A stretch of DNA of 37,228 nucleotides, taken from NCBI GenBank assembly GCA_947461105.1, contig CANHIG010000006.1, forward strand, positions 1-37,228. The letters are read 5' to 3'. The translations under genes were made by a program, and so were the position numbers. Under the pieces are notes generated by a model, which was given only the letters and a program-made list of their open reading frames with translations, had not been told where the DNA came from and did no database searches. Source of the stretch: Bacteroidota bacterium. GTDB taxonomy: Bacteria; Bacteroidota; Bacteroidia; Chitinophagales; LD1. Shown here piece after piece: positions 1-8,359 of this stretch (position 1 is its first letter; each line of letters starts with the position of its first letter).

Positions 1-2292
1 TATAGTGTAAAAGGAACTACTCGTCATAATTATGCTGATGAAGTGCGAGGTGAAATTGACTTTGATAAAGAAGCTAATATAGTTGTAGCATCCTGTACTC
101 GCTCCGCAGATTTTCCCAGAACTGATTCTACATTTCAAACTTCTTTTGGTGGTGGATTGGATGCTTGTGTTACCAAATTAAAGCCTAATCTCGATTCACT
201 TATTTGGAGTACTACTTTTGGCGGCACAGGAGATGATGCAGCCTATTCCGTGGCGTTTGACGGAGATAATGATTTATATTTAGCCGGGGGCACAGTATCT
301 AGTGATTTTCCAATGCCTGGAGGCGGAAGACAGAAGACGATAGGCGGAGGAACTGATGGTTTTATTTATTACGTAACTAATGATATTGACACTGTAATAT
401 CATCCACTTTTCAGGGTTTTGCAGACTATGATCAAATATATTTTGTTGAGACCGACAGAAAGAAAAATGTTTTGGTTTTAGGTCAGGCAGAAAACAGTCA
501 GTCCAATTTTATTTTCAATGCTTTATATAACAAACCTAATAGCGGTCAATTTATAAGTAAGTATCCGGCTGATTTAAGTTCATGGACTTGGTCAACTTCA
601 TTTGGCAGAGGTATAGGTCAGACGGATATTTCACCTACAGCTTTTCTGGTGGATTTGTGCAATAGTGTTTATGTAAGTGGATGGGGAAGTCCCGGTGTAA
701 ATAATATTGTTCAGGCAACAGGAGGGACAACAGGAATGGATGTGACACCCGGTGCTTTGAAACCTACAACAGATGGCGAGGAATTTTATTTGATGGTGAT
801 GAGAGATGACGCATCGGGACTTCAGTATGCAACATTTATGGGTGGGAATAACAGCGAAGAACACGTAGATGGAGGGACAAGCCGATTCGACCGTAAAGGA
901 GTTGTATACCAATCTGTTTGTGCGGGATGTGGTGGTAATAGTCGTTTCCCAACAGCTCCTGCAAACTGTGTTTCTCCGACAAACCGAAGCAGCAATTGTA
1001 ATAATTTGCTTTTTAAATTTGATTTGGATATTCCGCTTGCTATTGCAGATTTTTCTTTTCCGGGTGGATGTAATTTATTCAATATTCCGTTTACAAATCT
1101 CAGTAAACAAGTTAGTGCAAATGCAAAGTATTACTGGATATTTGGAGATGGAGATACCGCTATTTCAAATTCACCATATCATGTTTATCAGGATACAGGG
1201 ATTTATGTAGTGAAGCTGAAGCTGATTGATTCTATGAGCTGCAATATTTCAGACTCAATAGAAAAAACAATTATTATTCAATCTTCGAATAGTACAGTTT
1301 TTGGTGATACAGCAAAATGTATTCCTGATGCTGTTCAGATAGGTATACAAAATGATGGAAATCCTACTTCATCTTATTTATGGACACCTGCAGCAGCTTT
1401 AGATAACCCAAATATTTCAAGCCCTATTTCATCTACTGATACGAATATAACATATCAATTAGTCTATTTTCATGGCTATTGTGGCGACACCTTCACGCAG
1501 AGGGTTTTGGTAAGAGACGATTCACTTTTGATTAGCGGTGGTTATGTTTTGTGTCCTAAGGACACACTGCGACTGAATATTTCCAACGTGAATACTTCTA
1601 ATAATTTGACTTATGAGTGGACTCCTGTAAGTGAAATTCTATTAGGTCAAAATTCTTCTAATCCAATTTGTTTTCCGAGAATGGATACCATGTATTATGT
1701 AAATGCAATCAGTCAATATGGTTGTAAGTATGCAGATTCTATTTTTGTAGCAGTGGCTTCTCCAATAGGTAGTATCAGCATTATTGCAAATCCCGATACA
1801 ATTCTATATGGCGATACCTCGCAAATTATTACTACCTATCCTCCTGAAGTTGTTTCTTTTGAATGGGTAAATGATGCTACCCTTTCTTCATGGGATATTC
1901 CTAATCCTAAGGCAAATCCTAAGGAAGATAAAAATTATGTGCTTGTCGCAAAAGATGCAAATGGATGCAAGGTATCAAGTACAGTAAGGATTTTGGTGCG
2001 TAGGACTCCATGTAATAATGAAGGAGTATATATTCCAAATGCTTTCACGCCAAATGGAGATGGCAAAAATGATGTCTGGTATGTAAGGGGAAATGATATT
2101 AGAAGTGTTGAAATTTCAGTTTTTGATCGCTGGGGACAAAGAGTTTTTAATTCCACTTCTCTTTCTGTTGGATGGGATGGCACTTTTGGCGGGGCAAAAT
2201 TAGACCCTTCTGTTTTTGGGTATTATGTGGAAGGGTATTGTAAAAATGGAGATAAATTTTCATTGAAAGGCAATGTTACCATACTGAGATAA
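1..2292 (+). CDS. T9SS type B sorted surface protein with beta-propeller and PKD domains (5' end cut off)
   Basis: The reading frame is open to the left window edge, so the true start lies outside; a GTG at 43 is only the first in-frame start codon visible. Numbering from that GTG, residues 1-320 contain SBBP-like beta-propeller repeats (WSTTFGGTGDD, then LYLAGG and VYVSGWG strands). A PKD domain lies near 334-411 (YYWIFGDGD). Three Ig-like repeats with a WTP/WVN start and a GCKxxDS-like end fill about 415-650. The last 90 residues are a CHU_C/type B T9SS sorting domain (IPNAFTPNGDGKNDVW, FDRWGQRVF, GWDGTF). Such proteins are exported by T9SS and displayed on or released from the cell surface, often as adhesins. 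The PorP/SprF gene begins 1 nt after the stop, which fits the known pairing of type B cargo with SprF-like partners. The ligand is unknown. Confidence 0.9.
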   Translation, partial: YSVKGTTRHNYADEVRGEIDFDKEANIVVASCTRSADFPRTDSTFQTSFGGGLDACVTKLKPNLDSLIWSTTFGGTGDDAAYSVAFDGDNDLYLAGGTVSSDFPMPGGGRQKTIGGGTDGFIYYVTNDIDTVISSTFQGFADYDQIYFVETDRKKNVLVLGQAENSQSNFIFNALYNKPNSGQFISKYPADLSSWTWSTSFGRGIGQTDISPTAFLVDLCNSVYVSGWGSPGVNNIVQATGGTTGMDVTPGALKPTTDGEEFYLMVMRDDASGLQYATFMGGNNSEEHVDGGTSRFDRKGVVYQSVCAGCGGNSRFPTAPANCVSPTNRSSNCNNLLFKFDLDIPLAIADFSFPGGCNLFNIPFTNLSKQVSANAKYYWIFGDGDTAISNSPYHVYQDTGIYVVKLKLIDSMSCNISDSIEKTIIIQSSNSTVFGDTAKCIPDAVQIGIQNDGNPTSSYLWTPAAALDNPNISSPISSTDTNITYQLVYFHGYCGDTFTQRVLVRDDSLLISGGYVLCPKDTLRLNISNVNTSNNLTYEWTPVSEILLGQNSSNPICFPRMDTMYYVNAISQYGCKYADSIFVAVASPIGSISIIANPDTILYGDTSQIITTYPPEVVSFEWVNDATLSSWDIPNPKANPKEDKNYVLVAKDANGCKVSSTVRILVRRTPCNNEGVYIPNAFTPNGDGKNDVWYVRGNDIRSVEISVFDRWGQRVFNSTSLSVGWDGTFGGAKLDPSVFGYYVEGYCKNGDKFSLKGNVTILR

Positions 2293-2293
2293 A

Positions 2294-3352
2294 ATGAATT
2301 GGTTCAAAAAATATAGCAGTACTATTTATAAGCATTTGAAGCTGATGAGGCTGCTTTTTTCTGTATTGTTTTTATCGAGTACATTCCTTACAAATGCTCA
2401 GGATATTCATTTTTCGCAATTTTCTTTTTCTCCAATGAATGTGAATCCTGCTTATACCGCTTTGTTTAATGGCGATGTTCGATTTGTAGGGAATTACAGA
2501 AATCAGTGGTTTACTGTTCCCGTTAACTATAATACAGTTTCTATTTCTGCTGATATGAATTTGTTCCAACTTAAAAATCATGATAAGATTGGCGGAGGAC
2601 TTTCATTTTACTATGACAGAGCAGGCGATTCTCGATTTACATCCATTCAGGCATTAGCTCATTTTAGCTATTTACTCAATTTTGGGAAAGACGATAAGCA
2701 TACTATTGGTGTAGGATTTAATGTTGGCGTAGGAAATAGAACTGTTCAGTATCAGTATTTGTATTTTGACAATCAATATAATGGAGATCGTTTTGATGGG
2801 CGAATTCAACCTGATGAAAATTTTCCAACGGCTACTTTTACCTATCCTGACATGGGAGCAGGAATCAGTTATCAGTATAGAAAAAGTAATAGGCAAGTAT
2901 TCGTTTTAGGTACTTCCATTCAACATCTTAACCAACCTGCGCAATCATTTTTTGGTGATAAAAACGTGAGATTGAATATGCGCTATACTATTCAAGCAAG
3001 CTTGAGGTGGAAGGTTCATAAAAAGTTAGATATTGTTCCTCAGGTAATTTTTCAATCGCAGGATACAAAATATGAGCTTGCATTTGGAGTACATACCAAG
3101 GCCTATATTTTCAAACAAAAAAATGCGAACATTTGCCTCAATACTGGTGTGTATTATCGAAATAATGATGCTGCATATCTTTTGCTTGGGATCGATTATA
3201 ATGCCTGGCAGGTGAATCTGACTTATGATATTAATACTTCAAAGTTTAAACCGGCTACCAGTACTTATGGCGCAATAGAAGCATCTGTCATTTATATTTT
3301 ATCAAGAGTGAAAAAAGTAAATAGTACCGGTAGTGATTGTCAGATTTTTTAA
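2294..3352 (+). CDS. PorP/SprF family type IX secretion outer membrane protein
   Basis: This 352-residue protein has the PorP/SprF hallmarks: a Sec signal peptide (hydrophobic MRLLFSVLFLSSTFLTNA, cleavage before QDIHFSQF), the N-terminal QFSFSPMNVNPAYTALFNGD motif typical of the family, and alternating aromatic beta strands to the C-terminus as in a 14-strand outer membrane barrel. Family members bridge the translocon to type B sorted cargo; Flavobacterium SprF is needed for SprB secretion. The annotated ATG lies 1 nt after the adhesin stop, suggesting translational coupling. An ATG at 2345 would give a shorter, more conventional signal peptide and is a real alternative. The PorE-like gene follows 7 nt after its stop. 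The family call is firm; the cargo being the adjacent adhesin is inferred from position. Confidence 0.92.
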   Translation: MNWFKKYSSTIYKHLKLMRLLFSVLFLSSTFLTNAQDIHFSQFSFSPMNVNPAYTALFNGDVRFVGNYRNQWFTVPVNYNTVSISADMNLFQLKNHDKIGGGLSFYYDRAGDSRFTSIQALAHFSYLLNFGKDDKHTIGVGFNVGVGNRTVQYQYLYFDNQYNGDRFDGRIQPDENFPTATFTYPDMGAGISYQYRKSNRQVFVLGTSIQHLNQPAQSFFGDKNVRLNMRYTIQASLRWKVHKKLDIVPQVIFQSQDTKYELAFGVHTKAYIFKQKNANICLNTGVYYRNNDAAYLLLGIDYNAWQVNLTYDINTSKFKPATSTYGAIEASVIYILSRVKKVNSTGSDCQIF

Positions 3353-3359
3353 TAAAAAA

Positions 3360-5423
3360 ATGAGCGTAAAATTGCCTTTCAGAAAATTGCTTTTTCTGTC
3401 TCTTTTCTTTCTGTTTGCAAGTGCTTTGGTTTCAGCACAAAGTGCAAAGCAGTTCTTAGAAAAGGGGAATCAGCGTTTTGAAATGGCAGATTATTATGGA
3501 GCTGCTGAAATATTGAATCAGGGAGCAGAGTTATATACTGACAATCTTGAAATCCGCTTTCTTCTTGCTGAGTCTTATAGACATTATAACGATTATGAAA
3601 CTGCTGCTGAGTCTTACAAAAATATTTTGACTGATGATAAAGATGAGCTTTTCCCTACAGCGCGATTTTGGTATGCCAGTATGTTGAAACAACTTGGAAA
3701 GTATAATGAAGCATTAAAACAATTTGAGAAATATAAAATAGCGAGCAGGGGGAGAACTGAGCTGGCAGCTGAAATAACTCGTGAGGTAGAAAGTGCAAAA
3801 TGGGCAAAAGAAAATCAAGCTAAAGTGGCACCAATAAAAATAATTCATCTTGGCGATGATGTGAATTCCGTGTACTCTGATTTCAATCCTTTTACTTCAA
3901 TTGATAATGAATTGGTATATAGTTCTCTGAAGAAAGACACATTGAAGAATATTAAAGAAAGTCGTTCTGGTTTTTTTTCTCCAGATAAAGAACTTGCAAA
4001 ATTTATAGATAAAATAAATGCTTCGCAAAGTTCTAAAAGTATTGCTAATGGTAGTTTTTCTGTTGATTTTTCTCAATTCTTTTTTAATGTTTGTGATAAT
4101 GAAATCAAAAAGCACTGCGATGTTTATGTGATGCATTTCAATGGAGAATGGTCTGCTCCAATAATAACTCAAGGGGTCAATTCAAATAATGCTACATCCT
4201 CGCAACCATTTTTAGTAAAAGAGCAGGATGGGAATTATTTGTATTTCAGCAGCGATAGGAGCGGCACTAAAGGTGGAATGGATATTTGGCGTGCCAAACA
4301 GATTGATAAAGAAAAGTTTATTGCTCCTGAAAATGTAAGCGCTATCAATACAGCAAAAAATGAGTATTCAGTATTTTATGATGAAGATTCAAACAAAATT
4401 TATTTTTCGTCTGAAGGGTGGAAAGGTTTTGGGGGACTTGATATTTTCTATTATGATCTAACCTGCAAGTGCGCACCCGTTAATTTAGGACAGCCTATTA
4501 ATTCACCTGCAAATGATTTCGGGTATTCATTGTCAGCTGACAGAACTAAAGCCTATTTTGCTTCTAATAGGAAAGGTTCTTTGTTTATTAAATCGCAAAC
4601 ATGCTGCTATGATATTTGGATGTATGATACAGGAAAAGATGCTAAGGAAAAGAAGGAAGTGCTAACAGTAAAAGTTGTTGATAGCATTGAAGCACGAATG
4701 AAAATTGATTCATCTTTTACTGTAGCTGTAACCAAAAATGATGATGAGAAATCTATAAAGGATACTCTAATAGTCAACGGAGAACAAATTGCAAATAGGC
4801 AGCGTGATTCATCAGTTCAAACATCACAAAATGTTTTTGATATTGCTAAGACCAAGAAATTGATTCCTGTTACTCTTTATTTCCATAATGATGAACCCGA
4901 TTGTTGCAATTTGAGTGACACAACAAATCTGAACTATGCAACCACCTATGAGGCATATTGGAAATTACTGAGAGAGTATAAAATGAATTTTGCTAAAGGG
5001 CTGGATGAAGGCAAGAAAACAGAAGCAGAGGATGCTATATTTTATTTGTTTACTAACCGTGTAGAGAAGGGATACAGCGATTTGGTACAACTTAGTGCAC
5101 AAATCACAGATGCGTTGAATACGAATCAAAAAATTGAAATTACTATTCAAGGTTATTGCTCTCCACTCAATTATAATTTGTATAACATTAAGCTGGGATA
5201 CAGGCGTGTAGCGTCATTAATCAATTATTTTTACAACTACAGAAACGGATTGCTCAGGCCATTTTTAAATGATGGACGATTAGTACTTAAAAAAGAATCA
5301 TTTGGAGAGGAGACCGCTCCGAGCGATGTAAGCGATAGCAGAGAGGATACTCAGAATTCTGTTTACAACCCACGAGCAGCGATTGAAAGAAAAGTAGAAA
5401 TCATTTCAATTGAAATAAAATAG
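3360..5423 (+). CDS. PorE-like periplasmic protein: TPR, PD40 beta-propeller and OmpA-like domain
   Basis: The start is ATG 3360, because a signal peptide begins there (LLFLSLFFLFASALVSA, cleavage before QSAKQF); a GTG at 3333 would overlap the previous gene. The mature protein begins with TPR-like helices (about 28-140: QFLEKGNQRFEMADYYGAAE). PD40/WD40-like blades follow at about 150-420 (YFSSDRSGTKGGMDIWRA near 292, IYFSSEGWKGFGGLDIF near 346, AYFASNRKGS near 398). An OmpA-like fold sits at about 570-687 (QGYCSPLNYNLYNIKLGYRR). This domain order is that of PorE, the T9SS component that binds peptidoglycan. There is no lipobox cysteine, so it looks like a soluble periplasmic protein rather than a lipoprotein. 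The Asp normally contacting diaminopimelate is not present in the OmpA loop. Being third in an adhesin-PorP-PorE set suggests anchoring of a dedicated export complex. Confidence 0.87.
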   Translation: MSVKLPFRKLLFLSLFFLFASALVSAQSAKQFLEKGNQRFEMADYYGAAEILNQGAELYTDNLEIRFLLAESYRHYNDYETAAESYKNILTDDKDELFPTARFWYASMLKQLGKYNEALKQFEKYKIASRGRTELAAEITREVESAKWAKENQAKVAPIKIIHLGDDVNSVYSDFNPFTSIDNELVYSSLKKDTLKNIKESRSGFFSPDKELAKFIDKINASQSSKSIANGSFSVDFSQFFFNVCDNEIKKHCDVYVMHFNGEWSAPIITQGVNSNNATSSQPFLVKEQDGNYLYFSSDRSGTKGGMDIWRAKQIDKEKFIAPENVSAINTAKNEYSVFYDEDSNKIYFSSEGWKGFGGLDIFYYDLTCKCAPVNLGQPINSPANDFGYSLSADRTKAYFASNRKGSLFIKSQTCCYDIWMYDTGKDAKEKKEVLTVKVVDSIEARMKIDSSFTVAVTKNDDEKSIKDTLIVNGEQIANRQRDSSVQTSQNVFDIAKTKKLIPVTLYFHNDEPDCCNLSDTTNLNYATTYEAYWKLLREYKMNFAKGLDEGKKTEAEDAIFYLFTNRVEKGYSDLVQLSAQITDALNTNQKIEITIQGYCSPLNYNLYNIKLGYRRVASLINYFYNYRNGLLRPFLNDGRLVLKKESFGEETAPSDVSDSREDTQNSVYNPRAAIERKVEIISIEIK

Positions 5424-5473
5424 AATAGTAAACAGAATTTTATTTGTTTAAATTAGTGGCGTAAAATTCATCA

Positions 5474-6457
5474 GTGAGTAAAGAAAATTTCAAATCAAAA
5501 ACATCTGATAAACATCCTTTCACAAAGTTTATCAAAGAAAAGCCTGTAGCAATCGAGCCTGAGCTTATCAAACGATTTGAAAAAGGACAAATTGCTCCAA
5601 GACCTGCAAGGAAATCAGCTTCATCTCTTGAAGAAAGAATAGACAAGAGAATCCGACAACTTGATATTGATAATAAAAAGAAACCCTATACAGGGAAAGG
5701 TGACGATTCCCCAAATTTTGATGAACCGGTAAGATTGAATAAATATCTAGCACATGCTGGAGTAGCTTCCAGACGCAAAGCCGATGAATTAATTGCAGCC
5801 GGAAAGGTAAAAGTAAATGGTGTAGTGATTTTGGAAATGGGCCACAAGGTATTGCCTGAGGATAAGGTTTATTTTGATGGGAAAACTGTAAATCCTGAGC
5901 AGAAGGTGTACATTTTGCTTAATAAGCCTAAGGATTGTATCACAACAACCAGTGATGAAAAAGATAGAAAAACAGTACTTGATTTAATCAAAGGTGCTTA
6001 CGCTCAGATAAAGTCGGTTAAGAAGCCGAGGCTATACCCTGTGGGGAGATTAGATAGAAATACATCGGGTGTTTTACTGATTACCAATGATGGTGAATTA
6101 GCTCAAAACCTTACACATCCTTCACGCGAGATGCGCAAGATTTATCACGTGCATCTAAATAAAAATCTGACTATTGAGGATATTGCAAAAATTCAACACG
6201 GAATTGTGCTGGAAGATGGCATTGCGGAAGTGGATGAAATAGCTTATACCAATCCTAAAACAAAAAGTGAAGTTGGTGTAGAAATTCATAGCGGAAAAAA
6301 CAGAATTGTCAGAAGAATTTTTGAATCACTTGGCTATGAAGTAGAAAAACTTGATAGAGTCTATTTTGGTGGTCTTACCAAAAAAGATTTGCCAAGAGGG
6401 AAATGGAGATTTCTTGATGAAGAGGAGGTGCGCAGATTAAAGCACTTTATTGTTTAA
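5474..6457 (+). CDS. rluB: RsuA/RluB-family rRNA pseudouridine synthase
   Basis: An S4 RNA-binding domain (about 85-130, VRLNKYLAHAGVASRRKADE) is followed by an RsuA/RluB catalytic domain (about 144-310). The catalytic Asp is D194 in GRLDRNTSGVLLITNDG. Family members isomerise a specific uridine in rRNA to pseudouridine in the cytoplasm. The start is GTG 5474: the frame has a stop at 5462 and no ATG in between, so GTG is the only usual start ahead of the S4 domain. The first 80 residues are a charged, Lys/Pro-rich extension, common in Bacteroidota homologues. The 3' end overlaps the convergent FMN reductase gene by 11 bases. RluB (23S U2605) is the likeliest specificity but RsuA or RluF cannot be excluded. 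Confidence 0.9.
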   Translation: MSKENFKSKTSDKHPFTKFIKEKPVAIEPELIKRFEKGQIAPRPARKSASSLEERIDKRIRQLDIDNKKKPYTGKGDDSPNFDEPVRLNKYLAHAGVASRRKADELIAAGKVKVNGVVILEMGHKVLPEDKVYFDGKTVNPEQKVYILLNKPKDCITTTSDEKDRKTVLDLIKGAYAQIKSVKKPRLYPVGRLDRNTSGVLLITNDGELAQNLTHPSREMRKIYHVHLNKNLTIEDIAKIQHGIVLEDGIAEVDEIAYTNPKTKSEVGVEIHSGKNRIVRRIFESLGYEVEKLDRVYFGGLTKKDLPRGKWRFLDEEEVRRLKHFIV

Positions 6458-6992
6458 GCGCTCTCGCCAACCACACAAACTCATTTGTAAAATTATTAAG
6501 GCTTCTATTGAGACCTTCGTCTAGTTTTTCTCCTTGCTCACTTATCTTTTTATCGATATTGCCAATTAGTAGCATGTGAGGACATGGTATACCGAAAAAT
6601 GCACAAATCATTTGTTGCATTTGTTGCGCAGCTCTCATACCTCCTAAAGCTCCTGTTGAGTAGGTAACTATACCAAATGCTTTTCGATTAAATTTTGGAA
6701 AATGGTCTAACAAATTTTTGAGCACCGGAGCGCAACTGCCATTATATTCAGGGGAAATAAGAATAAAAGCATCTGCATCAAAAATTAAACTTTCAAGTCC
6801 GTTATGGGAAGCAGGGATTTGTTCCTTAGAGGCAAAAATGTGTTCTATAAATGGAAGCGGATAATCGCGAATATCTAGAATATTAAATTCCACTTCGGGA
6901 TATTTGATATGCAATTCTCTTTGTAATAATAATGCAGCTCTGTGGCTCAATGCTTTCTCTCTGGAACTTCCGGATATTAGGGTAACTCTCAT
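6447..6992 (-). CDS. NADPH-dependent FMN reductase family protein
   Basis: The start at 6992 gives a 181-residue protein opening MRVTLISGSSREKALS, where the N-terminal beta strand and phosphate-binding loop (about 7-14) of the flavodoxin-like fold must begin; an upstream ATG at 7013 would add seven residues not expected for the family. The signature SPEYNGSCAPVLKNLLDH lies at 80-97, and TYSTGALGGMRAA at 110-122 forms the second flavin loop. Family members bind FMN and transfer electrons from NAD(P)H to flavin, quinones, azo compounds or metals; the substrate here is unknown. The gene is convergent with rluB (stop codons overlap by 11 bases) and divergent from the conserved membrane-anchored gene beginning at 7085. 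Confidence 0.9.
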   Translation of the reverse strand: MRVTLISGSSREKALSHRAALLLQRELHIKYPEVEFNILDIRDYPLPFIEHIFASKEQIPASHNGLESLIFDADAFILISPEYNGSCAPVLKNLLDHFPKFNRKAFGIVTYSTGALGGMRAAQQMQQMICAFFGIPCPHMLLIGNIDKKISEQGEKLDEGLNRSLNNFTNEFVWLARALKQ

Positions 6993-7084
6993 TTTTTTTG
7001 AAATATATAACACTCATAATCGAAACTATGTTTAATTTTAATGCAATATTTCTGATTGTGATTATATTTAGCAAATATTTTTTT

Positions 7085-7618
7085 ATGGATTGGTTGTCTG
7101 TTGTAATAGAAGTGCTTAAAATATTCATCCCTTTGGCGATATTGGCTGCTACAGTTATTTATACCATCCGCTCTTTTTTGGAGCGAGATGAGAAAGTGAG
7201 ATTAATAGAAGCAAAAGTAAATAGTTCGAAGGATGTGACTTTGATTCGACTACAGGCCTACGAAAGAATGGCATTGTTGCTGGAAAGAATTCATCCAGCA
7301 TCTGTTATGAACAGAGTATGGCAGTCTGAAATGAATGCCCGAGAACTGCAATATGCTTTTACCATGACTATTCAGGCTGAATATGATCACAATGTGGCTC
7401 AGCAGATTTATATTTCTTCTGAAGCATGGGGACTAATTGCTGAAGCAAAAGAGGAATTGATTAAGCTGGCTAATATGATTGGTAATGCTTTGCCGCAGGA
7501 TTCACCGGCTGCTCAGTTTTCTAAATTTTATCTTGACGCTGTAGCAAATGCAGGTAAGCCATTGCCAAATGAAACTGCCCTATCTTTTCTTAAACAGGAA
7601 ATAGCCCAAATACTATAG
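7085..7618 (+). CDS. Conserved membrane-anchored protein of unknown function (DUF7935-like)
   Basis: With the start at ATG 7085 this is a 177-residue protein: one N-terminal transmembrane helix (about 5-28, LKIFIPLAILAATVIYTI), then a charged helical cytoplasmic region. The stretch TLIRLQAYERMALLLERI and the later HNVAQQIYISSEAWGLIAEAKEE resemble a Bacteroidota-restricted family that I recall as DUF7935; I could not search to confirm. Starts at 6998 or 7028 would extend the hydrophobic N-terminus; 7085 is preferred because it leaves 92 bp for the divergent FMN reductase promoter. The exonuclease gene starts 3 nt after its stop, so the two are probably co-transcribed. No function is proposed. 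Confidence 0.8.
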   Translation: MDWLSVVIEVLKIFIPLAILAATVIYTIRSFLERDEKVRLIEAKVNSSKDVTLIRLQAYERMALLLERIHPASVMNRVWQSEMNARELQYAFTMTIQAEYDHNVAQQIYISSEAWGLIAEAKEELIKLANMIGNALPQDSPAAQFSKFYLDAVANAGKPLPNETALSFLKQEIAQIL

Positions 7619-7621
7619 TCT

Positions 7622-8356
7622 ATGAAACTCAGTGACCAAAGCCTAAGGAAAGTATTGTTTATTGATATTGAAACCGTTTCTCGCGAAAAGAGCTTCAAGG
7701 AATTAGATCAAACCTGGCAAAATCTGTGGGAACTGAAGGCGGCTACTTTTCAAAATAATACTGATTCTATTGATGTGTCTTACGAAAAGCGTGCTGCAAT
7801 TTTTGCAGAGTTTGGTAAAGTGATTTGCATTTCACTTGGTTATTTTCACAAAGACAAGAATAGTCACCATGAGATTTTCAGAGTGAAAAGTTTCTATGAA
7901 AATGAGGAAAGCGCGCTTTTGAAATCATTTGCTGCACTGCTTCAAAAGTATTTTTCTGATGAGCATGACTGGCAATTGTGTGGACATAATATAAGAGAGT
8001 TTGATATTCCATTTTTGTGCAGAAGGATGGTAGCGAATGGAATTGCTTTGCCTGATATTTTAGACTTATCTGGTCGCAAACCATGGGAAATAAATATTAT
8101 TGATACGATGCAGCAGTGGAAATTTGGAGATTATAAAAACTATACTTCACTTAAACTAATCGCTGCTACGCTGGGTATTCCTTCTCCAAAGGATGATATA
8201 GAAGGGAAAGATGTTGGACATGTTTTTTGGAATGAGCATAATCTTCAGCGTATAGTGGATTATTGTCATCGCGATGTAATTACTGTAGCCAGAATCCTCA
8301 TGAAAATCAAAGCTGAGACCTGCACTTTAGATGAGGCTGATATTTTGATCCAATAA
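7622..8356 (+). CDS. PolB-like DEDDy 3'-5' exonuclease
   Basis: The 244-residue protein has all three exonuclease motifs of the DnaQ/PolB superfamily: Exo I with D15 and E17 (LFIDIETV), Exo II with N123 and D128 (CGHNIREFDIPFL), and Exo III of the DEDDy type with Y214 and D218 (YCHRDVITVARI). There is no polymerase domain, and the length matches stand-alone members of the family described as predicted 3'-5' exonuclease related to the PolB exonuclease domain (PF10108 type). It should remove nucleotides from 3' ends of DNA or RNA using two metal ions; the natural substrate is not known. It lies 3 nt after a membrane-anchored conserved gene and ends 3 nt before the convergent esterase gene. Confidence 0.88.
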   Translation: MKLSDQSLRKVLFIDIETVSREKSFKELDQTWQNLWELKAATFQNNTDSIDVSYEKRAAIFAEFGKVICISLGYFHKDKNSHHEIFRVKSFYENEESALLKSFAALLQKYFSDEHDWQLCGHNIREFDIPFLCRRMVANGIALPDILDLSGRKPWEINIIDTMQQWKFGDYKNYTSLKLIAATLGIPSPKDDIEGKDVGHVFWNEHNLQRIVDYCHRDVITVARILMKIKAETCTLDEADILIQ

Positions 8357-8359
8357 TTG

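Noticed and set aside
822-1210. Alternative frames of 86 and 113 residues inside the adhesin gene
   Set aside because: They overlap a coding region with clear SBBP and PKD motifs and have no recognisable features of their own.
5424-5473. TAAACA...TGTTTA inverted repeat after the PorE-like gene as a terminator
   Set aside because: The stem is six AT-rich pairs with no T-run after it; too weak to call.
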